Origin: Incurvaria masculella
Taxonomy: Eukaryota; Arthropoda; Insecta; Lepidoptera; Incurvariidae
Reading direction: 5' to 3'
Assembly: GCA_946894095.1 (NCBI GenBank)
Contig: OX335652.1
Coordinates: 18,809,001 to 18,873,000, forward strand
DNA length: 64,000 nt
Part shown: piece by piece, positions 42,889 through 51,834 of the stretch
Position numbering within the stretch: position 1 is the first letter of the stretch
Layout: each line of letters begins with the position of its first letter
Position numbers and translations under genes: made by a program
The notes under the pieces: model-generated
Told to the model about the DNA's origin: nothing
Databases searched by the model: none
The model's input: only the letters and a program-made list of their open reading frames with translations

Positions 42889-43275
42889 TTTAGGGTCCCG
42901 TACCCAAAGGGTGCCAACGGAACCCTATTACTAAGCTTCCGCTGTTCGTCCGTCCGTCCGTCCGTCTGTCACAGGGCTGTATCTCATGAACCGTAATAGG
43001 TAGGCAGTTAAAACTTTTACAGAATGTGTATTTATTTTGCCGCTATAGGTACCTAGAAGAAAAATAAATTAAATTAAAAAAAGGGGGCCCTTTTACAAAA
43101 AAAAAACCGGCCAAGTTCCAGCCCTGTGACAGACGGACGGACGGACGGACGGACGGACAGCGGAGGTTTAGTAATAGGGTTCCGTTTTCACCTTTTGGGT
43201 ACGGAACCCTAACAACGTGATTTTTTTAGGCTTATTCGATGGCACGGAGCCCTTCTTTGTAAGTATACATGCTAG
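42889..43275 (+). repeat. Family A repeat with an inverted family A copy inserted
   Basis: The forward head GGGTCCCGTACCCAAAGGG runs to the AAAAAGGGGGCCCTTTT block. At ~43105 a reverse piece begins (AAAACCGGCCAAG, then GACG run, GGGTACGGAACCCTAAC to 43213). The forward end resumes (GATGGCACGGAGCCCTTC). A copy has landed inside another copy, or a template switch occurred. Confidence 0.8.
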
Positions 43276-44029
43276 AAAGCAGTGCAAGTTACACCTAAAA
43301 CGCCATGAGATATAATTTATGCAAGGTACCTTGCGCCGTTTTAGAGTAGGTAGGTAGCTACATACATATATGTACATACGATTCATCCGTCGAGTCCGTT
43401 GGTGGAAGGCTCCTTGAAATGGTTTCTTGATCGTGATGTTCGGAGAGTGCATTCTCAGCGTTTTTGGGTCTCTCCAAGCGTTATGTCGGCTGTACGATAC
43501 AAATATTTCATGTAGGTAGGTAGCTATACATCCGTAAATCTACAGATATACCAGTATTTCTGTAAATCTACAAATGTATTCCTCGAACTATGTAGAAAAG
43601 TTGTAATGTAGGTAGGTATCTAACCCAAATATCGATTTGAAGTAAAAATGTAGGTATTTACGGTGTAAAGTATAACTGGCTGAATATTTAGTAGGGTTGA
43701 TTTGTTATATACCTACCTACCAAATCGTTTGTTTTCATAGTCTGCCTAACTATAGACGCCTTCAACATAATTGGTCTTCACTTACTCTACATAGGTAGGT
43801 ACTTAGGAAAATGAATTTACCTCTCAACTCCATAATGTCGTCGCATTGCCGTGCGAGAACGTTTGATATTCCTGGGTCCAGAATATTGATTGGTGTTTAG
43901 CGTGCAGTCTCTTCATTTTTTTGAAAAAAATCACTTCACGCTAATATAATACGTAATTACGATAAAGTCAGTCGTCCGCTCTTCCCAACTTTCGTGTAAA
44001 TCACATCAAGCGCAGCGAAACGACTGTAA
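43276..44029. other. No gene recognised; many TAGGTAGGTA words
   Basis: Short (TAGG)n and GTAGGTAGGTA motifs recur near 43350, 43515, 43610 and 43795. No frame of note. Confidence 0.45.
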
Positions 44030-44480
44030 CGCGGCGGCGGGCGGGGGGCGGCCGTGGTGTCTCCTCCCCCGCCGCCGCCGCCCCTCGCTCCGCTGCCAAC
44101 CCTAGCGCTCCGGACCATCACGGGCGCTCCCCGCTACGTGAGGATCGCAACGATCGCGAGGTACCTCAAGGCGAAGATAGAGCCTCTAGACGACTTCTGA
44201 CGACTGGCGACGTCGATGTTCAAGCGTGTCGACGCTTCACCGCCCCCCCAGAGACCTACCTGCCTGCAGTAGCAGGCAGCGTATGACACCACGGCCAAGA
44301 GGCAAACCGCCAAAAGCCGTTTCCCCCGTCCGCTCACGCGGGCGGAAGAAGACAACGAGATGGCGGCGGGCGGCACCGCGGCGGCGGCGGCCCTCCGCCT
44401 CTCCGCGGGCGAGGCCGCGAGTCGTTTACGCTCGAATCCTACGACTCCTTCGAGCAATTGGCTTATCTTTGCATAAAGGT
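44030..44480. promoter_or_regulatory. CpG-rich island, possible host-gene 5' region
   Basis: The strongest GC-rich island of the window (GGCGGCGGGCGGGGGGCGG, GCCGCCGCCGCCCCTCG). On the forward strand ATG near 44359 in the context ACGAGATGGCGG opens a ~38-codon alanine-rich frame (MAAGGTAAAALRLSAGEA). It ends just before CATAAAGGTAGAG, which contains a possible 5' splice site. The overlapping reverse frame (107 codons) has no recognised domain. This may be a first exon or promoter, but conserved protein sequence is lacking. Confidence 0.25.
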
Positions 44481-44858
44481 AGAGATCATGGCTGCGAATA
44501 GGTTACCTACACCTATCTGCCTAAAGATAATCAGAAACGGCTTGATTATATGCAATTATATAACAAATGTATGATGTAATCTTGTTGTTTTCAATTCAGT
44601 AATTCAATTTTTCGTCAGCAGGTGACATACTTACCATGCAGACCGCAATTCGTCAAATTTTTAGAGTTCTATAACTAAGTATTTGCATCGATATATGGAT
44701 AGCTAAATTGTATTTAGGTAGGTACATCAATGAGTTTTATTTACAGACCTGACCTTCATGAAGAATACAGTCCATTCCAAGGAAAATCGAGAAGGAAAAT
44801 GAAATGTATCCGTAACAATAACTTATTACTTTCTTACAAAAATGTGCCTAGGTATTCA
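44481..44858. other. No gene recognised
   Basis: AT-rich, no repeat matched. Confidence 0.5.
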
Positions 44859-45027
44859 GGCTGAGATAAATAGTCGTAACAGAAACTAAGACTAACGAAA
44901 AGTAGTACTTTATGACGTCACTTTGCAATACTTTGAGATTTTGTCCATACAAAATGGTGTCAAAGTGACGTCACAAAGTACTTCTTTTCGTTAGTCTTAG
45001 TTTCTGTTACGACTATTTATCTCAGCC
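44859..45027. mobile_element. 169-bp hairpin MITE with TGACGTCA arms, single clean copy
   Basis: Same termini and length as 661-829, flanked by TCA at 44856-44858 and 45028-45030. Both arms keep TGACGTCA (near 44921 and 44966). This clean copy defines the ends of the family. Confidence 0.9.
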
Positions 45028-45539
45028 TCAGTGTCCCGTTTTGCTAGTTTTAGCAAAGACAAGATGTGAACTCTAGCTTTGTAAATATGTATATCGAACA
45101 ATATGACTCAAATGCGCTACCCTAGATAATACTAATAATTCGTAAGTCAATTTCGGTAGGTACGAGCGCTCCGCACCGCCCCGTATCTCCCTCCGCCGCC
45201 GCCCGCCGACACCAGGCGCGCTACTGAGAGAGTGCGCGTCTGTTTCTGTGAGTGTGTGCGTGTCAATAGAGAGATTTGATGGGTTTTTTTCCCAGACTTT
45301 GCGTGATAATACAGGGTCCTCATTAATTTAGCGATTACTTGAGGTTATGATAATATGATATCCGCTTATAGCAACACACTAATACAAAAAAATAAGGAGC
45401 TCTGACCTCAAGTAATTTGTATGGGTCGGAACATCCTTAAGTAGCACTGTTGGTGCAGGTATACAAATTTGATTGATTAAATAAATCATTAACAATTATC
45501 AAATATCCTTGATGCATTTAAAATTAATATTAGTAAGTA
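45028..45539. other. No gene; GC patch and a short inverted repeat
   Basis: 45165-45225 is GC-rich. GATTACTTGAGGTTATG at 45333 faces TCTGACCTCAAGTAATTTG near 45405, giving a small possible fold-back. Confidence 0.4.
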
Positions 45540-45908
45540 CTAATACTGTGTTTCCTGTATTCATTCTGTTTTAGTATCTTGTATATTGCTTGTAGTTGCA
45601 TTAGCTTAACGAAATATGTTAATATTTTTATCAAGCTTGTACTGTGTTCATCTAAATTTTACATTGTCTCATTTATTAATTTTACACTACATTGTTCAGT
45701 TTCCTTGCTTCACTATTTTATTTTAAACATATTGTTGAATCGTAGACATAAACTTTCTTAGCTGACTACCTATAACTGTACACGCTGTGCCCACTACCTG
45801 TAGGATGATTCGTTCGTTTTTTATACTGTAAATGTGTTTATGATTGTGTAATACGGATTTATCCTGTATGTGAGCCATATTAATAAATAAATAAATAAAA
45901 TAAATAAA
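45540..45908 (+). mobile_element. LINE 3'UTR and (AATA)n tail
   Basis: ACTGTAAATGTGTTTATG, GTGTAATACGGATTTATCC and GTGAGCCATATTAATAAAT end in (AAAT)n at 45881-45908. No coding remains. Assignment rests on tail structure. Confidence 0.6.
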
Positions 45909-45923
45909 AGAATGGAAATGAAA

Positions 45924-46207
45924 ATACCGGCCAAGCGCGAGTCGGACTCGCATACGAAGGGTTCCGTACCATCAGCACCAAACAATCACGTTTTTTGTAT
46001 GGGCCCCCCATATATTTTTTTATTATTTTTTTATTTTGCCTATTTGTTGTTATAGCGGCAAAATAAATACACACTCTGTGAAAATTTCAGCTGCCTAACT
46101 ATTATGGTTCATGAGATACAGCAGTGTGACAGACGGACGGACGGACGGATAGCTGAGGCTTAGTAATACGGTTCCGTTTTTACCTTTTGGGTACGGAACC
46201 CTAAAAA
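45924..46207 (-). repeat. Family A repeat, full length
   Basis: AACCGGCCAAGCGCGAG-type start (ACCGGCCAAGCGCGAGTCGG), GAAGGGTTCCGTACC, TTGTTGTTATAGCGGC, GAGATACAGCAGTGTG, a short GACG run, TTTTGGGTACGGAACCC. Confidence 0.9.
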
Positions 46208-46515
46208 TGCTCATTGCCTAACGCCCGTTCTGAATACGGAAATCTCAGCACTAATTGCCTAAGGCCCGTTCCAAATACGGCGATCTCAGCACTTATTGCG
46301 AGACTTATTGCCTAATACCCGTTCTAAATACGGAGATCCCAGCACTTATTGCCTGAGGCCCGTTCTAAATACGGAGATCTCAGCACATGCACTTATTGCC
46401 AATACCAGTTCTAAATACGGAGATCTCAACACTTCTTGCCTAAAGCCCGTTGTAAATACGGTGGTCTCAGCAATTATTGCCTAAAACCCGTTCTAAATAC
46501 GAAGATCTCAGCACT
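46208..46515 (+). repeat. ~42-bp minisatellite, about seven units
   Basis: The repeated words CCCGTTCTAAATACGGAG, ATCTCAGCACTTATTGCC and TAAGGCCC/TAATACCC occur seven times with point changes and one short insertion (46391). An open frame over part of it is repeat-derived. Confidence 0.9.
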
Positions 46516-46690
46516 TATTTATTTATTTATATTTTACTCTTTAATACATAATATCACTATAATACGCAATATCCTACAACTAATCTTATCGTGTTATCGT
46601 GTTAAACATTGAAAAATTGTTGAGGTCAATGTTGCTCGCTCTTGGGGCTATAAGCTTGCCCTATTGCTTTCAATAATGTTTGTAGGTATT
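46516..46690 (-). mobile_element. LINE 3' tail, reverse
   Basis: (ATTT)n at 46516-46530, then the reverse-strand AAGAGTAAAATATAAATAAA and 3'UTR-like CTTATAGCCCCAAGAGCG. No coding part. Confidence 0.5.
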
Positions 46691-47285
46691 TACAACTTAC
46701 ATTTTTGGTACTTGACACAACCGTTAGATTTGATCTGTGACTTTATACGTTGCTACCAAAAACTCGTGTCTTCTATCTTAGTCTTCCCAAATTTATCAGA
46801 CCATTCGCTCACATCCAGACCGACTCGCATAATTGGCATCAGCCAACCCACAGTCAGCTTAACCACTTTAGTGTGCTACATATTGGTTTTACAAATGAAT
46901 TATTATGAATAAAAAAACCTTTTTTAAATAAGAAATGCAACAAAATGGCGTCTATGTTTATTGTGTTGTTTTATGTTGTTGTTATTTGTTGTATTTGCTC
47001 TTGCAAATTGGCCTGGATCAAAAGAAAATGTGGTTCACTTCCCCCCTCCAAAAATTAAATATAGGTCCCCCAACATTACCCACACCTGGAAAAGTTATAT
47101 GCGTTCATGGAAAATAATGAATAAATACATATTTCATAAAATTTCGAAAGATTTTCTTCAACGAAGTCTCAAAAAACAATTTCCTTATCCTAAATTAATA
47201 AAATCATCAACAAATGTTAGAACCTGAGAAATTTCACTTCTAAGGCGCGAGAGTCTATTTTTCTCATGTTCACGTTCTGATTAGC
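46691..47285. other. No gene recognised
   Basis: Frames of 60-88 codons at 46664-47227 show no motif and overlap one another. Confidence 0.45.
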
Positions 47286-47396
47286 TTAATCGGCAAGTAA
47301 TAAGGGCCTTTATTACCAGCTCGTACTCAATACGAGTGCAAGTTCATCAGCACTTTAGTAATGAAGGCCCTTTAAGAGTCGATTAAGATATGTCAG
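47286..47396. mobile_element. 111-bp hairpin MITE candidate
   Basis: TTAATCGGCAAGTAATAAGG at the left is complementary to CCCTTTAAGAGTCGATTAA at the right. The centre GCTCGTACTCAATACGAGTGC is itself a hairpin. Only one copy here. Confidence 0.55.
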
Positions 47397-47504
47397 TAGA
47401 GTAAATCCAAGTTTTAATATATCCTTATGCCTCCATCTTTAGCACTATTAAGTACTAAAGAAGGATGCATAAATCTATCTTTTATCAAAACGTCCTTTCT
47501 TCAA

Positions 47505-47991
47505 TTTCGTTTATTCATCATCCATTGGCAGTACACTCTGCACTCGGATTTGTCATATTTTAGCATTAGCGAGTTCAAAAATCACGGCAAAGAACTGGCA
47601 AGAAATTTCGCTGATTTTTTTTTCAACCTTCACTAAGTCTAAGAATAAATAATATAAATTCGCGAAAATCCACAAGTGGCATGACCGCATGCATTCATGA
47701 TAAATATTCGTTTATTTGAAAAGACTAACATGTTAGATGACCCCGTCCATGTCATTTTGAAAATTGGAGAAGGTCAGTAGATTTTTGAAAATGTATTATA
47801 ATTATATGTATTGTAATGTTTTTTTAGTTAATTATGTATATACGTGTGTTTTTGGAAAATAAATTGAATTTGAATTTGAATTTGAAACAGCACCCGTTCA
47901 CGAGCATCACGCCGGGTACAGCCATCGACTATCATAACCATATTTTAGGGAAATAGGTGGTCCAATCCAAGCGTCACCGCAAGCAAGGACC
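47505..47991 (-). repeat. Repeat D copy 3, split by a LINE tail
   Basis: The reverse-strand match 47510-47640 (CATCCATTGGCAGTACACTC, TTTGTCATATTTTAGC) is separated by 245 bp from 47886-47991 (AGCACCCGTTCACGAGCATC, ACGCCGGGTACAGCC, AGCGTCACCGCAAGCAAGG). It ends exactly where MITE-C begins (GGACC then TTAAGG). Confidence 0.7.
47641..47885 (+). mobile_element. LINE 3' end with (TTTGAA)n tail inside repeat D
   Basis: GGAAAATAAATTGAATTTG at 47856 with (AATTTG)n to 47885 is a short-tandem LINE tail with an AATAAA signal. The upstream AT-rich 200 bp are probably its 3'UTR. It interrupts repeat D. Confidence 0.65.
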
Positions 47992-48337
47992 TTAAGGTGG
48001 CCCATCCCGCTCATCTCCCCATACAAAAGGGGAAAGAAGATCACGCCCATATTTCTTGTCAGAGATTCAAAATTTTGCTCAAAATAGCTTTATTTGATCG
48101 AAATAGATGTCCGATGACCGTTGTAAAATTGTGTTTGGTTTCTAAGTTATAAGGTCCGAAAGTTCGAATTTTTCGCGCGTTTTATACAATAACTTTAGAG
48201 GTGGATTACGCAATGAAAAAGTAAGAACATCGTAAAAAGATTAGTCATCAGACATAGCTTATTTAATCAAGATTTATGATCTATTTGGTTTTTGCTAGAA
48301 TTTTTACTACAGCGGTCGTGGGCTATAAGTCGTTTTG
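47992..48337 (+). mobile_element. MITE-C left part, interrupted by a LINE
   Basis: TTAAGGTGGCCCATCCCGC to CTATAAGTCGTTTTG matches the first ~345 bp of MITE-C. The match stops where the LINE 5' region starts. The missing right part may lie beyond the window if the LINE is an insertion into it. Confidence 0.8.
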
Positions 48338-48760
48338 AAATCAGGTTTCATCGCAGCCGTAGACCAGAGCGGACGCGTACACGCTGCTGCTCCACACATA
48401 ATAATAAAAAAAAGTATTTCGCGCTCACGAACTTCATCGCCGTCACCTCGCCGCTATCACCTTCTCTGCTTCCGCGCGGATACCTGAAACTAAGTACTGA
48501 AGTAAGACAAACATATTTTACTACTTGCGCCGTCTCAACTGTAGCCTGCCTGCAGTGCCGCCTCGCCCGTCCCCGCCTCTCTCCGCACACCCTCGGGGAA
48601 AGAGTTTGTCCCAATTCATCTCGCTCGACAGACAAGCGGCCCGTCGGAGTAAGAAATATTTGTAATCGACCAGTTTTTCGTAGAATATTACGATTTACGA
48701 TTGACTCGTGTGCATTACCTGCACTACCGCTAGCTCAACTACATATTCCTTTTTTTCATA

Positions 48761-49672
48761 ATGATGAATGTGATTCATTCTCCAAGTAAGAAATGTTCAT
48801 CGAACCCGGATTTGACCACTACCGAGGAACAACCTACGAGCCTCAGCCTAAGAAATGTCAAGCGCAAGCAAAGAGACGAAGATACAGCTGAATTGGCGAT
48901 GGCTGAACTTAAATCGGACATCATGACACTTCTTCAGACCTGGAAAGCTGACCAAGATAAGCGGATGGACGATTTATCAAAGGCAATAAAAGTCTCCATT
49001 AAAGAAGAATTGAGTGAAGTTCGTTCAGAGCTATCTACACTCAAGGAGGCTGTAAATTTTATGTCTGATAGACATGACGACCACGAGAGGCGACTCAAAT
49101 TATTAGAAGACAAGGCGAAAAGAGTTGACTCACTCGAATCTGAATTATCGGTTTTGAAAGGAACGTTGAAGCAAAACCACACCGAACAATTAAAACAGCA
49201 ACAATGGGCCCGCATGCACAACCTTGAGATCAGCGGAGTTCCAGAAAGCCGTGATGAGTCCGTAGTCGAGCTCATTCAAAAAATCGCTCGCCACTCCGGC
49301 CTCAACCTGCAGGACTCTGACATCGAATTCGCGAACCGAGTTCAGCCAATGCAATCAGTCTCCGGCCGGCCGCGTAACATCGTAGCAAAATTAAGGAGCC
49401 GGGTTCACAAAGATACGATACTTTCCGGCCTGCGTAAGAAGAAAGGCATCCAAACATCGGACATAGGAGTTAGCGGAGATTCGAGGAGAGTTTATGTAAA
49501 TGAACACCTCATACCTGCTTACAAACAGCTGTTTAAATCATGCAGGGTAAAAGCATCCGAGAAATCCTACAACTATGCGTGGGTAAAGAATTGTAAAATT
49601 TTTGTTCGCAAAAACGACGGATCCGACTTAATACACATTCAGTCCGAGGCGGACCTACAAAAAATTGTTTAG
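48761..49672 (+). CDS. LINE ORF1 protein (RNA-binding, coiled coil)
   Basis: The intact 303-residue frame encodes the RNA-packaging partner of the LINE. Residues 1-40 are basic and low-complexity (KRKQRDE). Residues ~45-145 are strongly charged with heptad-like L/I spacing, a coiled coil for oligomerisation. Residues ~148-300 form the globular part (WARMHNLEISGVPES, FANRVQPMQS, IVAKLRSRVHKDTIL, RVYVNEHLIPAYKQLF, YAWVKNCKIFVRKND). This C-terminal pattern is known from insect CR1/Jockey-type ORF1 proteins, which resemble the baculovirus FP25K family fold. No CCHC knuckles are seen. The second methionine (residue 2) is equally possible as start. It is one of two intact mobile-element frames in the window; in this copy it cannot support movement without ORF2. 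Confidence 0.85.
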   Translation: MMNVIHSPSKKCSSNPDLTTTEEQPTSLSLRNVKRKQRDEDTAELAMAELKSDIMTLLQTWKADQDKRMDDLSKAIKVSIKEELSEVRSELSTLKEAVNFMSDRHDDHERRLKLLEDKAKRVDSLESELSVLKGTLKQNHTEQLKQQQWARMHNLEISGVPESRDESVVELIQKIARHSGLNLQDSDIEFANRVQPMQSVSGRPRNIVAKLRSRVHKDTILSGLRKKKGIQTSDIGVSGDSRRVYVNEHLIPAYKQLFKSCRVKASEKSYNYAWVKNCKIFVRKNDGSDLIHIQSEADLQKIV

Positions 49673-50140
49673 TTAAGTTTAAATATGGCAATGCAATCAC
49701 TTTTTATTTTTGTTTGTTTATCTATTCCAAGTTTAAAAATATCAGTGAAACTGTATACCTACCTGCGCACACACTCTGCTCACAATTTTACATCCATACA
49801 CAACCGAATATACAATATAAGTTTATTCATCACTCGACACGAAAAAGAAACAATCCAAATATTAAAACCAAAACTCAACACTGTCTACTGACTTACACAC
49901 ACATACACACACCCCAACACATATTCTATTACCACTACCATAAAATCATGTTATCATTCATACCCGCTAATATAACTAAGTTAAGTTGTGAATCGTTTGC
50001 ATTACTAGTTTTATCATCTCACGTGAAAGACTTGAATAATATTACTGTTGGCGTACACTTAATTACATACTATGTTTATTATTATACGCAATATAACTTT
50101 CTACCTTGGAAGCATATTTTAAAAGTATTATTTAGACTCT

Positions 50141-50384
50141 ATGCTTATTATTTTAGATTATTCCCTCATTACAACACTGGATGAATTAAAATTGCATATT
50201 TACTATCAAAATGTCAGAGGTCTTCGTACCAAATTGCAAGACCTAAATTTAGCCATACTTAATCATGAATACGATATAATTGTAATTACAGAGACCTGGT
50301 TATGTCCTGGCATTTTGGATGTGATGCGCGCTATGAATTATTTCGATGTGATCGCGACAAGATAGCGACAGGTAAGGAGCGCGG
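50141..50384 (+). pseudogene. LINE ORF2, N-terminal endonuclease piece
   Basis: It starts MLIILDYSLITTLDELKLHI and continues YYQNVRGLRTKLQDLNLA and YDIIVITETWLCPGI. These carry the first catalytic asparagine and glutamate motifs (QNVRG, TETWL) of the AP-type endonuclease that nicks target DNA. A one-base frame change near 50340 moves coding to the frame reading RCDRDKIATGKERGG at the Transib junction, so ORF2 was already damaged or was damaged after insertion. Coding continues at 54498. Confidence 0.85.
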
Positions 50385-50389
50385 CGGCG
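50385..50389 (+). other. Left target-site duplication of Transib (CGGCG)
   Basis: CGGCG directly before CACGGTG. The same five bases follow the right end at 54493-54497. Transib elements make 5-bp GC-rich duplications of the CGNCG type, which fits exactly. Confidence 0.9.
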
Positions 50390-51010
50390 CACGGTGGATC
50401 GTATTGGAAGGCTAGAGGACTTACGCATGATACAAAATCAACTTGCATGTATTGACAATTTTATGATGCACGTGTGTTCTACTACTGAAAACAACATTTT
50501 TATTGTATGACATTTTTTCCCTAAAGCCATTATCTAAAGAGTTATAAGAGGTTTTCTTTTTTTTTTGTATGAGATGAAAAATAAATTCTTAGATTAATCC
50601 TTATTCTCAAATTTTCTCAAAATAATTTCATTAGATTCATGTAACTAGCCATGTCAGCTATTTATATACCAAGTCTTAGGCCTCGGAAATCCTCGGAACT
50701 TAGAAATTTTGTACGTTGAAATAAAAAATAAAAATAAAAAGTTTTCTTACTTTATTCGATGGATACAGTATCCTATAACGAATATAAAAGTCTTAGAAAT
50801 AAATGTTTGTTTATATTTATAACTTCCTAAAAAAGAGTACTAATATTTTAAAGTTCAGTTTTTTTTTAATTTTTTTATAATATATTATTTTTCTGGGTAA
50901 AGGGACTACTTGGTACGAAACTCAATCGATTAGGCAAAAACAAGATTTTTAATTTATTGTAAAATATGTGTTTTCTATTCCACACCAACTATTAAGGTTA
51001 AGAACTTGGC
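50390..51010 (+). repeat. Left terminal inverted repeat of Transib, ~0.62 kb
   Basis: The outer ~330 bp match the right arm almost perfectly (GGCTAGAGGACTTACGCATG, CCTAAAGCCATTATCTAAAG, CAAGTCTTAGGCCTCGG). The inner ~290 bp match with indels (TGGATACAGTATCC, CTCAATCGATT, TTCCACACCA, AGGTTAAGAACT). The arms are longer than the tens of bases I associate with described Transib elements. Confidence 0.85.
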
Positions 51011-51834
51011 CCCTATTCTTAATGGTGCCGCCAGAAAGCGTAATCTACTTTAAATTAGACCTGATGCATACCTTTGTCATTATAAGTGGAGTGTTTTTCT
51101 CAATGTTATCATTGTCATCGGAGTTTGTAAGTTATTTGGAAATTTACAAATTATTTAATATCATTTTTCTTTATGAACATCGTATTATTGTTCATATTAT
51201 AAACTTGTATCGATCATATGCATAAGCCGACGAAGTCCTGTACATTTGAAAAATTCTGTTATAAAATGTGTGGTATAACGACGTATTAGCGAGGCGAAAA
51301 ATCCATCTTTGCAGTTCATCTAGAACTGAAAAAATTCCTGGAAAGGGATTAGTGAGCGAGCGCTTCAACTATTTATTGACTGGCGGAGCGGCCTCCTTTG
51401 TTTAAACAGATTAACACCACATCTGTGACCCAGTGTAAGCAAGAGGGGGTATAGGAGAGCACATTTTCATTCCTTTTGGTGCATCAGTCTGTGCGTTGCA
51501 TACACCCGCATCACACGTACCTACCAAATCAGTCAAACGAGACTTATATAAACATGGAAGGCCTAGTGACAAACCTTGATTTGTTTTTAAAACTTAAAGA
51601 AAGTGGGAGTTTAAAAATTGCGATTTTCTATTTAACTATATAAACTCAAAGATACAGTTATATGATCAAAAACAGAAAGAACTGAAGTTATTTTGTGCAA
51701 AATTTTCGTTCAATATTCGAAGAAGATGGACCAATTGTGGTTCTAAGGAGCAGGACTTTTTTAAAAACTATTCTGATTGGCTAGAAACGGACATAGTTTG
51801 GCCCGAATTTATAAAATCAACGTTTACAAGAACA

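Noticed and set aside
48934..49275. Reverse 113-codon frame
   Set aside because: Antisense shadow of LINE ORF1.
50390..50450. Full RSS with 12/23 spacer and nonamer
   Set aside because: Heptamer-like CACGGTG is clear, but the nearest ACAAAATCA lies 35 bases away, not 12 or 23, so no nonamer claim is made.
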